Below, in pieces: positions 34,147 through 41,965 of a DNA stretch of 64,000 bases. Both the position numbers and the translations under genes were made by a program. The stretch is from Stenotrophomonas maltophilia (GTDB taxonomy: Bacteria; Pseudomonadota; Gammaproteobacteria; Xanthomonadales; Xanthomonadaceae), in assembly GCF_006970445.1 (NCBI RefSeq), contig NZ_CP033877.1:504750-568749 (forward strand). Direction: 5' to 3'. Within the stretch, counting starts at the first letter, position 1; each line of letters starts with the position of its first letter. The notes under the pieces are model-generated. The model did not search any database. It was not told the DNA's origin and saw only the letters and a list, made by a program, of their open reading frames with translations.

Positions 34147-35076
34147 ATGGACCGATTGACCGCCATGACCGTGTTCGTCGAGGTCGCCGAGCGCGGCAGC
34201 CTGACCGCGGCCGCCGAGGTGCTGGACATGTCACGGGCGATGGTCAGCCGCTACCTCGCCGAGGTCGAGGGCTGGCTGGGTGCGCGCCTGCTGCACCGGA
34301 CCACGCGTCGGATCAGCCTGACCGGCCCGGGCGAGGCGGCGCTGGCGCGCTTCCGGCAGATGCTGGCGATCGGCGAAGAACTGCAGGGCGAGCTGGCCAG
34401 CGATGATCCCGAGCCGCATGGGACGCTGCGGGTGACCGCCAGCGTGTCGTTCGGGCAGAGCCACCTGGCACGGGCGGTGGCCGGTTTCGTCGCGCGTCAT
34501 CCGGCGGCACGCATCGAGCTGCTGCTGGTCGACCGCACGGTGAACCTGGTGGAGGAGCGGGTGGACCTGGCCGTGCGCATCGCGCGCCAGATCGACCCCA
34601 GCCTGATCGCGCGGCGGCTGGCCACCTGCCGCTCAGTGCTGTGCGCGACGCCGTCCTACCTGCAGGGGCGTGGCACACCGACCGCTCCCGAGCACCTGGC
34701 CGCGCACAACTGCCTGACCCACCACTACGTCGGCAAGAGCCTGTGGCAGCTGCACCGCGATGGCCGTTCGTTGTCGGTGGCGGTGGGCGGCAACATCAGC
34801 GCCAACGAGGCTTCGCTGCTGCTGGAGGCAGTGCGGGCCGGTGCCGGTATCGCCATGCTGCCGACCTACCAGGTGGCGCCGCTGCTGCGCACCGGCGAGC
34901 TGATCGAACTGCTGCCCGAATTCAGCCTGGACGAACTCGGCATTCATGCCGTGTACGCGTCACGACGCCAGCAGCCCGCTATCATGCGGCGATTCCTGGA
35001 CTACCTGGCCGAGTGTTTCGCCAGCCCGGCCTTCCAGGATCTGGATTGGCGCCCACCGGGCAAGGAGAACACATGA
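34147..35076 (+). CDS. LysR-family transcriptional regulator
   Basis: A 309-residue LysR regulator with helix-turn-helix LTAAAEVLDMSRAMVSRYLA near residues 19-38 and a C-terminal effector-binding domain. Divergent from the NAD(P)-binding protein and overlapping the following methyltransferase by 4 bp (ATGA), so it may co-express with that gene. ATG 34147 begins the domain correctly. The effector is unknown. Confidence 0.9.
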   Translation: MDRLTAMTVFVEVAERGSLTAAAEVLDMSRAMVSRYLAEVEGWLGARLLHRTTRRISLTGPGEAALARFRQMLAIGEELQGELASDDPEPHGTLRVTASVSFGQSHLARAVAGFVARHPAARIELLLVDRTVNLVEERVDLAVRIARQIDPSLIARRLATCRSVLCATPSYLQGRGTPTAPEHLAAHNCLTHHYVGKSLWQLHRDGRSLSVAVGGNISANEASLLLEAVRAGAGIAMLPTYQVAPLLRTGELIELLPEFSLDELGIHAVYASRRQQPAIMRRFLDYLAECFASPAFQDLDWRPPGKENT

Positions 35077-35864
35077 ACCATGGACAGGCCTTGATCGACC
35101 ACAACCGTGCTGCCTGGGACCGCCAGGCCAGCGAAGTGCGCGAATGGTCGCGCCCGGTGGAAAGTTCAACCATTACCGCCGCGCGCGAAGGCCGTTGGCA
35201 GGTGCACCTGACCCCACGCGCGCTGCCGCTGGATTGGCTGGGCGATGTACGCGGCCGCCGCATCCTGTGCCTGGCCTCTGGCGGTGGCCAGCAGGCACCG
35301 GTGCTGGCGGCGGCCGGCGCAGACGTCACCGTGTTCGATCTGTCCGACGGACAGCTGGAACAGGATCGCAGGGTCGCTGCGCGCGACGGCCTGCAGCTGC
35401 GCACGGTGCAGGGCGACATGCGCGATCTGCACGTATTCGCCAACGACAGTTTCGATGTGGTGTTCCATCCGATCTCCAACCTGTACGTACCCGATGTGCG
35501 CCCGGTGTGGACCGAATGCCGCCGCGTGCTGGCGCGTGACGGGATGCTGATGGCCAGTTTCTACAACCCGGTGCTGTTCGTCGGTGCGCGTGATCCGCAG
35601 CTGGATGCACAGGGTCTGATCCGGCCGCAGTACGCCATTCCCTATTCGGACCTGGAAGACCTGGCGCCAGCCGAGCGCGAGGCAAAGCTGGCGCGCGGCG
35701 ATGCGCTGACCTTCGGCCACAGCCTGACCGAACTGATCGGCGGGCAGCTGGATGCCGGCTTCGTCATCGATCGCTTCATGGAAGACTGGCAGCCGCAGCC
35801 GCGCTTCCTGATCGACCGCTACCTGCCCACGTTCCTGGCCACCCGCGCACGCAGGATCGGCTGA
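35073..35864 (+). CDS. Class I SAM-dependent methyltransferase
   Basis: A 263-residue SAM methyltransferase. The motif I region is LCLASGGGQQAPVLAAAG (about residues 66-83), with the acidic motif II residue in VTVFDLSDGQ, and later motifs in FDVVFHPISNLYV and GMLMASFYNP. It is related to small-molecule methylases of the Methyltransf_11 type; the substrate is unknown. AAGGAG stands before the ATG, and the start overlaps the LysR stop. Confidence 0.85.
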   Translation: MNHGQALIDHNRAAWDRQASEVREWSRPVESSTITAAREGRWQVHLTPRALPLDWLGDVRGRRILCLASGGGQQAPVLAAAGADVTVFDLSDGQLEQDRRVAARDGLQLRTVQGDMRDLHVFANDSFDVVFHPISNLYVPDVRPVWTECRRVLARDGMLMASFYNPVLFVGARDPQLDAQGLIRPQYAIPYSDLEDLAPAEREAKLARGDALTFGHSLTELIGGQLDAGFVIDRFMEDWQPQPRFLIDRYLPTFLATRARRIG

Positions 35865-35889
35865 GGCGGAGCTGCAGAAAAAGCGCGGC

Positions 35890-35905
35890 GTACAATGGAC
35901 GGCCC
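35890..35905 (+). promoter_or_regulatory. TACAAT box upstream of gph
   Basis: The TACAAT hexamer at 35891-35896 sits in the same GTACAATGGACGGCCC context as that before rsmC. If it is a -10, the ATG at 35895 is not transcribed and translation must start later, for example at TTG 35928. Confidence 0.4.
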
Positions 35906-35927
35906 CATGTCCTGCAGGTGCCGTCCC

Positions 35928-36584
35928 TTGTCGTATCCGTATCCGCTGGTTGTATTCGACCTCGATGGCACGCTGGTCGACAGCGCGGCTGACATCGCCG
36001 AAGCACTGAACCGCACGCTGGAGGACATCGGCGTGGCACGCGTACCGGAAGCCACGGTGCTGGGCTGGATCGGCGACGGCGTGCGCCGCCTGGTCGAACA
36101 GGCCGTGCATGCCGCGGGTTGTGAGGTCGACCTGGCCGAGGTCATGCCGGTATTCATGGTGCACTACCGTGAATGCCTGCTGCGCAGCCCGCGCCTGTTC
36201 GATGGCGTGGCCGAAGCGCTGACGCAGCTGCGTGCACGCCATGTGCCGCTGGCGATCTGCACCAACAAGCCCGAAGCGCTGGTGCCGCCGCTGCTGCAGC
36301 ACCTGGGCATCGGTGATGCGTTCGCGCTGGTGCTGGGCGGCGATTCGCTGCCGCAGCGCAAGCCCAGCGGCGAACCGCTGCGGCACATCGCTGCGCACTT
36401 CAGGCTGCCGGTCGACGCCTGCCTGATGGTGGGTGATTCGTTGACCGACTACCGCGCCGCCGAAGATGCGGGCATGCCGATCGCGCTGGTGCGCTACGGC
36501 TATCCGCGCGGCCTGGACCTGGCCACCGCGCATGCGGTGGCGGTGATCGACGACCTGCGTGAGTTGCCGGGGTTGCAGGGCTGA
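35928..36584 (+). CDS. gph: Phosphoglycolate phosphatase
   Basis: A HAD-family phosphatase that removes 2-phosphoglycolate, mainly arising from repair of oxidised DNA ends. Motif I VVFDLDGTLVDS gives Asp 10 and Asp 12; motif II Thr is in ICTNKPEAL; Lys in LPQRKPSGEP; motif III acids in VGDSLTDY. TTG 35928 is favoured, because AGGTG lies 8 nt upstream and the domain begins at once; ATG 35907 is an alternative. Its 218 residues fit the family. Confidence 0.88.
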   Translation: MSYPYPLVVFDLDGTLVDSAADIAEALNRTLEDIGVARVPEATVLGWIGDGVRRLVEQAVHAAGCEVDLAEVMPVFMVHYRECLLRSPRLFDGVAEALTQLRARHVPLAICTNKPEALVPPLLQHLGIGDAFALVLGGDSLPQRKPSGEPLRHIAAHFRLPVDACLMVGDSLTDYRAAEDAGMPIALVRYGYPRGLDLATAHAVAVIDDLRELPGLQG

Positions 36585-36634
36585 TGCAACGGATAACTCC
36601 GGTCGCCGGCCGGTAACCCGGGCCGACGCATCGG

Positions 36635-36801
36635 GTAGTGCCGGCCGCTGGACGGCAATCCGGAACGCGTTGCCGAAGGTCATGATGTTGCCGGCCAGCG
36701 GCCGGCACTACCATGACCGTCGCGGTCATTTCGGCTGGTAACGCATGCTCAGGTTGGCTGCGGGCATTCGGCTCTACAGTAGATCGACGCCATGCGTCGA
36801 T
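36635..36801. repeat. SMAG inverted pair and a third GTAG palindrome
   Basis: An inverted SMAG pair (36635-36657 and 36689-36711), then GTAG plus ATCGACGC/GCGTCGAT (36779-36801). They occupy most of the 255-bp gap between gph and btuB. Confidence 0.8.
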
Positions 36802-36812
36802 GGCATCAGGAG

Positions 36813-36833
36813 GCGCCGGGCGATGCCCGGCGC
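36813..36833 (-). terminator. Hairpin after btuB
   Basis: GCGCCGGGC and GCCCGGCGC around a GAT loop form a 9-bp GC stem 7 bp beyond the btuB stop codon. No strong T-tract is present, so it is a moderate terminator candidate. Confidence 0.5.
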
Positions 36834-36839
36834 GCGCCT

Positions 36840-38681
36840 TCATTTCGGCTGGTAACGTACGCTCAGCTGGTACTCGCGGCCGGGCTGGTTGAACCACGCC
36901 ACCGTCTCGTAGCGGCGGTCGAACACGTTGGCGGCACGTGCCAGCAGCGACCACTCCGGCGTCAACGCGTACTCGGCGCGCAGGTCCAGCGTTCCGTAGC
37001 CGCCCACCTTCACCGCGTTCGCGGCATCGTCATAGCGCTTGCCCGCACCCTGCACGGTCAGGCCGGCACGGAAGTCGCCGAAACGACGGTCGATGTCCAG
37101 GCGCGCGGTCTGCTGCGCGCGGCGCGGTAGCCAGTTGTCGAACTGGGTGCTGCCGTTGGTGCGGTTGCGCGGGTCGGTGTAGCTCAGTTGCGCGTTGATG
37201 TCGAAGCCGGCCAACAGGACGCCACCGGTCAGCTCGGCACCGCGGATGCGAGCCTTCTCCACCTGCTGCATTTTCATCGTGGACGCATCGTAGGTGATCA
37301 GGTCATCGATGCGGGTTTCGTACACGTCCAGGCCCCAATGCCAGCCCTGGCCCTGCTGTGAAACCCCCAGGTTGGCACTCTTTGACTTCTCCGGCTTCAA
37401 CGTCGGCACGCCGCTCCACGGGTCGTACAGGTCACTGAAGGTTGGCGCCTTGAACGCAGTGCCGTAGCTGGCATTGACGCGCAGGCCGTGGCCCAACTGC
37501 ATCGCCCAGCCGAGGCTGCCGGTGGCATGGTTGCCGAACTGCTGGTTGTCGTCGTTGCGCGCGCTGGCCTGCAGCTGGTGGCGGCCGAAGCGGCCCTGGT
37601 ACTGCACGAATACGCCGGTGTTGCGGCGGCTGTCGACCAGATACCCGGCGCTGCTGCCATCCAGGTTGTCTTCGCTCCAGTCCACGCCGGTGCTCAGCAG
37701 CTGGCCTTCGGCCAAGGTGAAGTCACCCTGCAGCGAGGCGCTGTCGCGGTGGGTCTGTGCGCTGCCACGGGCACCGAAGTCGCCGAAGTTGTCCGACTCG
37801 TTGTCGCTGCGGCCGACATTGGCGGTGAACGCCAGGCGTTCGGACGGGGTGTAGCGCACCTTGCCGGCCAGCACCTGCTGGCGGGTCTCGGAGTAGTTGT
37901 AGTAGCCGTCGTAGTGGTTCTTGCCGTCGGCACGCAATGCGCTGCCTTCCACGTTCCACTGGTCGTTGAAGGTGTAGCCGCCGCGCAGGCTCTTGGACAG
38001 GTTGCGGTAGCCGTCGCGGTCGGGTTCATCGGCGAAGCAGCCGGCGAACAGCGCCGCTGAGCCGCGGCAGGCATCGATGCCGTCGGAATGCTGGTAGGCG
38101 ATGTCGGCGCCGAACCAGCCGCGTTCGGTGCCACCACCGATGCCGCCGCTGGCTTCGCGCAGGCCGTTGCTGCCGCCACCGAGCTGGAAGTGCGGAGCAA
38201 AATCGCCCTGGTTGCGGCGGGTGAAAATCTGGATCACGCCACCGATGGCGTCGGCGCCGTACAGGCTGGACTGCGGGCCACGCACGATTTCCACGCGTTC
38301 GATCTGCGCCAGCGGCAGGTCCTGGTACATGGCCAGGCCGAGGTCGGCACTGTTGATGCGCACGCCATCGACCAGCACCACGGTGTGGCCCGAGTTGGTG
38401 CCGCGCAGGAACAGCGAGCTCTGCTTGCCGAGCCCGCCGGCATTGGTCAGGTTGATGCCGGCACGGCCGCGCAGCAGTTCCTGCAGCGAAGTGGCCTGGC
38501 TGGATTCGATCTGCGCGCGGTCGATCACCTGCGCCGGCGCGATGCTGTCCTGCAGGGCGATCGGAGTACGGGTGGCGGTGACCAGGATCTGGTCGAGCGC
38601 GGTGGTGTCATCGGCGGCCTGGGCCAGCGCGGGCAGGGCGGCCAGCACGGCCAGGGACAGCATTCGGGACTGCAGCTTCAT
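36840..38681 (-). CDS. btuB: TonB-dependent vitamin B12 receptor BtuB
   Basis: An outer-membrane cobalamin transporter. A signal peptide (about 20 residues) is followed by a TonB-box-like stretch (DQILVTATR), a plug domain (QELLRGRAGINL; SLYGADAIGG) and a 22-strand barrel ending in Lys rather than an aromatic residue (YQPK). Its 613 residues match BtuB. The identity is supported strongly by a cobalamin riboswitch in the leader (38800-38985) and by a CobC-like gene divergently placed. ATG 38681 follows GGAG. Confidence 0.95.
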   Translation of the reverse strand: MKLQSRMLSLAVLAALPALAQAADDTTALDQILVTATRTPIALQDSIAPAQVIDRAQIESSQATSLQELLRGRAGINLTNAGGLGKQSSLFLRGTNSGHTVVLVDGVRINSADLGLAMYQDLPLAQIERVEIVRGPQSSLYGADAIGGVIQIFTRRNQGDFAPHFQLGGGSNGLREASGGIGGGTERGWFGADIAYQHSDGIDACRGSAALFAGCFADEPDRDGYRNLSKSLRGGYTFNDQWNVEGSALRADGKNHYDGYYNYSETRQQVLAGKVRYTPSERLAFTANVGRSDNESDNFGDFGARGSAQTHRDSASLQGDFTLAEGQLLSTGVDWSEDNLDGSSAGYLVDSRRNTGVFVQYQGRFGRHQLQASARNDDNQQFGNHATGSLGWAMQLGHGLRVNASYGTAFKAPTFSDLYDPWSGVPTLKPEKSKSANLGVSQQGQGWHWGLDVYETRIDDLITYDASTMKMQQVEKARIRGAELTGGVLLAGFDINAQLSYTDPRNRTNGSTQFDNWLPRRAQQTARLDIDRRFGDFRAGLTVQGAGKRYDDAANAVKVGGYGTLDLRAEYALTPEWSLLARAANVFDRRYETVAWFNQPGREYQLSVRYQPK

Positions 38682-38799
38682 GGGGGACTCCAGGTGCCAC
38701 GCACGCCCGCGTGGCGAAGGGGAGGAGCCGCGAAGGCAGGCATGCGCCGACGCCGCAGCGCAGGCCGCGGTCATCCAGCGCCATGCCCACCGCATCGCG

Positions 38800-38985
38800 A
38801 CCTGAGGCTTCCTGGCCGGTCTCCGGGCTTGCCGCCGGGTGGCGCGAGGCCACCGTCCAGGCGCCTTCCCATGCCCGTGGCACAGTGGCGTTGTTGCCTG
38901 GAACTGGCGTGCTTACCGTTGCGGGGGCAGCGCCGGCATGGCGTGGAATCACGCGTCACCGGCTTCCCGTTTCAACCTGCCGGCC
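38800..38985 (-). promoter_or_regulatory. Cobalamin riboswitch (AdoCbl element)
   Basis: On the minus strand the leader carries the hallmarks of a B12 riboswitch in order: GGGAAGCCGGTG (about 38957-38968), the core GCTGCCCCCGCAACGGTAA (38913-38931) and the B12 box AAGCCCGGAGACCGGCC (38814-38830). It sits 130 nt before the btuB start and should repress btuB when cobalamin is plentiful. The region 38682-39161 otherwise holds only a SMAG-like palindrome and probable promoters. Confidence 0.93.
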
Positions 38986-39038
38986 GTGGCCGCAGGTCAC
39001 CTGGAAGTGCGCGCAGTCTACGGCATCGCAGGCGGCCC

Positions 39039-39060
39039 GTAGTGTCGAGCGTGCTCGACT
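39039..39060. repeat. SMAG-like palindrome
   Basis: GTAG followed by TGTCGAGC/GCTCGAC, between the riboswitch and the CobC-like gene. Confidence 0.55.
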
Positions 39061-39161
39061 GCCTTTGCTGTGCCCTTAGAATGGTCCCTCGATCCCGTGG
39101 TGCCGTTGCCGATGTCCGCCCGTTTTCCGCTGTTCCCGCGTTGCCTGCACAGGACGCACGC

Positions 39162-39740
39162 ATGATCCTCGACCTGGTCCGCCATGCCGGAAACGGTCGC
39201 GATGAGTTCCTCGATGGCCGCAGCGATCCACCGCAGCTGGCTCGCCTGCCGCAGGAACTGGTCGATGCCTACGCCGCGCAGCCGTGGGAGCGGGTGATCA
39301 GTTCGCCACGGCTTCGCTCGCTGCACACGGCGATGGCCCTGGCTACCCCGCGTGGGCTGGACGTGGAAGCGGACGAGGAATGGGAAGAGCTGGATTTCGG
39401 CGATTGGGACGGGCAGTCGCTGTTCGACCTGCCGGAGGACGCACTGGCGGCCTTCCATGCCGATCCGCATGCATTCCCGCCGCCGAACGGTGAAAGCTGG
39501 GGCCACTTCGAGCGGCGCATCGCGCGCGCGCTGGATCGCCTGCTCGATGATGATGATCCGGTGCCGACGCTGGTGGTCAGCCATGGTGGCCCGCTGCGCA
39601 TGGTGCTGTCGCAGGTCTGCGGCCTGCCGATGTCGCTGTGCTGGGCACTGCGCATCGACCACGGCACGCGCCTGCGGGTGTGGCTGGAGCGCGGCGAAGT
39701 CGGGCTGGTGGGCGAACTGCTGGAGCTGCAGCAGCCGTAA
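39162..39740 (+). CDS. cobC: Histidine phosphatase family protein, CobC-like
   Basis: A 192-residue histidine phosphatase. The catalytic motif usually written RHG reads LVRHAGN, with the nucleophilic His kept, and the second His is in VVSHGGPLRM. Position next to riboswitch-controlled btuB suggests alpha-ribazole phosphatase (CobC), which removes phosphate from alpha-ribazole phosphate during nucleotide-loop assembly, but sequence alone does not exclude a generic phosphatase. ATG 39162 begins the domain. Its 3' end marks one edge of the 232-bp triplication. Confidence 0.75.
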   Translation: MILDLVRHAGNGRDEFLDGRSDPPQLARLPQELVDAYAAQPWERVISSPRLRSLHTAMALATPRGLDVEADEEWEELDFGDWDGQSLFDLPEDALAAFHADPHAFPPPNGESWGHFERRIARALDRLLDDDDPVPTLVVSHGGPLRMVLSQVCGLPMSLCWALRIDHGTRLRVWLERGEVGLVGELLELQQP

Positions 39741-39831
39741 CCCATCGGTAGTGCCGGCCGCTGGCCGGCAGCTTCAGGAACGTTGAAAAGACCATGCAGT
39801 TGCCGGCCAGCGGCCGGCACTACCGGTGCAG

Positions 39832-39961
39832 TCAATCCTCGTCCGCGCGCTCGGCCATGCTGTCTTCCGCGTCATCGTCGGCATCGAAGCGCTGCTCATG
39901 CACCGGACCCGAAGCGGGGCCGGCCGCCTTCAGCGGATGCGCGGCGATGCGTGCTTCGTAG
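39832..39961 (-). pseudogene. 3' fragment of TfoX-C gene, copy 1
   Basis: Encodes in frame the last 43 or so residues of the TfoX-C protein (YEARIAAHPLKAAG to ERADED) with no start or upstream domain. Created by the 232-bp duplication. It carries an Asp where the intact gene has Gly in FDADDDAED. Confidence 0.8.
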
Positions 39962-40063
39962 TGCAGCCGTAACCCATCGGTAGTGCCGGCCGCTGGCCGG
40001 CAGCTTCAGGAACGTTGAAAAGACCATGCAGTTGCCGGCCAGCGGCCGGCACTACCGGTGCAG

Positions 40064-40193
40064 TCAATTCTCGTCCGCGCGCTCGGCCATGCTGTCTTCC
40101 GCGTCATCGTCGGCATCGAAGCGCTGTTCATGCACCGGACCCGAAGCGGGGCCGGCCGCCTTCAGCGGGTGCGCGGCGATGCGTGTTTCGTAG
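40064..40193 (-). pseudogene. 3' fragment of TfoX-C gene, copy 2
   Basis: The second truncated duplicate of the TfoX-C 3' end, with the same boundaries relative to the repeat unit as copy 1 and a few private base changes. It ends in Glu-Asn instead of Glu-Asp because of CAATTCTC, so it is drifting. Confidence 0.8.
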
Positions 40194-40295
40194 TGCAGCC
40201 GTAACCCATCGGTAGTGCCGGCCGCTGGCCGGCAGCTTCAGGAACATTGAAAAGACCATGCAGTTGCCGGCCAGCGGCCGGCACTACCGGTGCAG

Positions 40296-40658
40296 TCAAT
40301 CCTCGTCCGCGCGCTCGGCCATGCTGTCTTCCGCGTCATCGCCGGCATCGAAGCGCTGCTCATGCACCGGACCCGAAGCGGGGCCGGCCGCCTTCAGTGG
40401 ATGCGCGGCGATGCGTGCTTCGTAATCCTGCACCAGCGCCTCACGCTGCGGCTCGCTCAGTTCCTGCCAGTGGCAGTCCAGCAATGCGCCTTCCAGCGAG
40501 TACAGCAGGTTCAGGCTGGGCTTGAAGCCGGCCCGCTTGACCTTGACGAAGGCGCCGACTGCGCCGATCGCAACCAGGTCCTCGCGGCTGCGCAGGCCGA
40601 CCTGGCGCAGCCAGGCTGCACTCTTGGGGCCGATGTTGCGCAGCTTCGGCGTGCTCAT
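40296..40658 (-). CDS. TfoX/Sxy C-terminal domain protein
   Basis: A 120-residue protein with the TfoX C-terminal domain (MSTPKLRNIGPKSAAWLRQVG, a helix-hairpin-helix-like stretch) and a charged low-complexity tail. It lacks the N-terminal TfoX domain, so it is not a full competence regulator. ATG 40658 overlaps the fRMsr stop (ATGA). The 3' end has been copied twice downstream (39731-40195), but this copy is intact. Function is unknown. Confidence 0.82.
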   Translation of the reverse strand: MSTPKLRNIGPKSAAWLRQVGLRSREDLVAIGAVGAFVKVKRAGFKPSLNLLYSLEGALLDCHWQELSEPQREALVQDYEARIAAHPLKAAGPASGPVHEQRFDAGDDAEDSMAERADED

Positions 40659-41137
40659 CCCAGCGCCTCGACGAACACGCGGGCGATGGCTTCCAGGCCG
40701 GCCTGGTCATCGGCGTCGAAGCGGCCGACCTTCGGGCTGTCGATGTCGAACACGCCGATCAGTTCATCACCACGCAGCAGCGGCACCACCAGTTCCGAGC
40801 GCGAGGCCGAATCGCAGGCGATGTGGCCGGGGAAGGCATCGACGTCCTCTACGCGCTGGGTCACGCGCTGGCTGGCGGCGGCACCGCACACGCCCTTGTC
40901 CAGCGGGATGCGCACGCAGGCCGGCAGGCCCTGGAACGGGCCGACCACCAGCTCCTTGCCGTCATACAGGTAGAAGCCCACCCAGTTCAGGTCGGGCAGG
41001 GCGTGATAGACCAGTGCCGAGAGGTTGGCCGCGTTGGCGATGCGGTCGGACTCGGCGTAGACCAGGCCACGGGCCTGTTCCAGCAGCTGGGCGTATTGTT
41101 CCGGCTTGCTGCCGGTGAGCGAGGCATTGGCGAACAT
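40655..41137 (-). CDS. msrC: Free methionine-(R)-sulfoxide reductase (GAF domain)
   Basis: fRMsr reduces free, not protein-bound, methionine-R-sulfoxide. The GAF-fold protein of 160 aa keeps the three redox cysteines: Cys 74 and Cys 84 in LPACVRIPLDKGVCG and Cys 108 in HIACDSASRSE, equivalent to E. coli Cys 84, 94 and 118. It is translationally coupled to the TfoX-C gene downstream. It joins MsrB (17772) and the envelope Msr operon (43612-46711) as a third repair route. Confidence 0.93.
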   Translation of the reverse strand: MFANASLTGSKPEQYAQLLEQARGLVYAESDRIANAANLSALVYHALPDLNWVGFYLYDGKELVVGPFQGLPACVRIPLDKGVCGAAASQRVTQRVEDVDAFPGHIACDSASRSELVVPLLRGDELIGVFDIDSPKVGRFDADDQAGLEAIARVFVEALG

Positions 41138-41205
41138 GCCCGCAGTCTAGCAAGCGCGCCGGGCCGGCGATAATGCACGCTCTGTCGCCCTGTTGGAGCC
41201 CATCG

Positions 41206-41895
41206 ATGCCGTTGCCCGCTACGCTGCCGCCCGCCCTGTTCGTCACCGGCACCGATACCGAGATCGGCAAGACCGCGGCCAGCACCGCGCTGCTGCATGC
41301 GCTGCGCCGGCGCGGCCTGCGCGCGGTGGGCATGAAGCCGGTGGCCAGCGGCAGCGAGGATCTGGGGCAGGGCCTGCGCAACGAGGACGCACTGGCGCTG
41401 CAGGCGGCCAGCTGGCCGGTGCCGGACTATGCCGATCTGAATCCATACGCGCTGCGGCAGCCGCTGGCACCGGAGCTGGCCGCTGCCGAGGACGGCGTGC
41501 AGGTGGAGCTGGCACCGATCGTGGCCGCGTTCGCGCGGCTGCGCGCACAGGCCGACATCGTGGTGGTGGAGGGTGTTGGCGGCTGGTTGGCGCCGGTCTC
41601 GGCCACGCTGGACCAGCTGGACCTGGTGCGAGCACTGCAGTTGCCGGTGCTGCTGGTGGTGGGCATGCGGCTGGGCTGCGTCAACCATGCGCGGCTGACC
41701 GCGCAGTCGCTGCAGGCCAGTGGCGTGGAGTGCCTGGGCTGGATCGGCAACCACATCGACCCGGCGATGCAGCGCCAGGACGAGAACATCGCGACGTTGC
41801 AGCAGCGCCTGCCGATGCCGTGCTGGGGGCGGCTGCCACATCTGCCGGGTGCGGACGGTGCACAACTCGCAGTGCACCTTGGCGATGGCTGGTAG
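41206..41895 (+). CDS. bioD: Dethiobiotin synthetase
   Basis: BioD closes the ureido ring of dethiobiotin using ATP and CO2. The Walker A motif GTDTEIGKT (about residues 16-24) and family motifs MKPVASG and VEGVGGWLAP are intact. Its 229 residues are typical. ATG 41206 follows GGAG by 8 nt. The stop TAG (41893-41895) is the end of the GTAG of a SMAG element. Other bio genes are not in the window. Confidence 0.94.
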   Translation: MPLPATLPPALFVTGTDTEIGKTAASTALLHALRRRGLRAVGMKPVASGSEDLGQGLRNEDALALQAASWPVPDYADLNPYALRQPLAPELAAAEDGVQVELAPIVAAFARLRAQADIVVVEGVGGWLAPVSATLDQLDLVRALQLPVLLVVGMRLGCVNHARLTAQSLQASGVECLGWIGNHIDPAMQRQDENIATLQQRLPMPCWGRLPHLPGADGAQLAVHLGDGW

Positions 41896-41965
41896 TGCCG
41901 GCCGCTGGCCGGCAACTGCTTCGATCCGGTGAATCCCGATGTTGCCGGCCAGCGGCAGGCACTAC
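41892..41965. repeat. SMAG inverted pair overlapping both convergent stop codons
   Basis: The left palindrome (41892-41914) starts with the GTAG containing the bioD stop; the right one (41943-41965) ends in CACTAC, whose CTA (41962-41964) is the stop of the MocR gene on the other strand. The repeat pair therefore terminates both reading frames. Confidence 0.88.

Larger units (their letters stand above)
39731..40426. repeat. Three tandem 232-bp repeats carrying SMAG pairs and a gene tail
   Basis: Copies start at GCAGCCGTAA 39731, 39963 and 40195, exactly 232 bp apart, and are nearly identical. Each contains an inverted SMAG pair (39748-39823, 39980-40055, 40212-40287) and about 130 bp matching the 3' end of the minus-strand TfoX-C gene. 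Only the third runs on into the intact gene. Small differences include CATCGTC versus CATCGCC and GTGTTTCG versus GTGCTTCG. Confidence 0.92.

Noticed and set aside
39162..39740. Certain assignment as alpha-ribazole phosphatase
   Set aside because: Sequence shows only a histidine phosphatase with RHAGN; the cobalamin link rests on position next to btuB.
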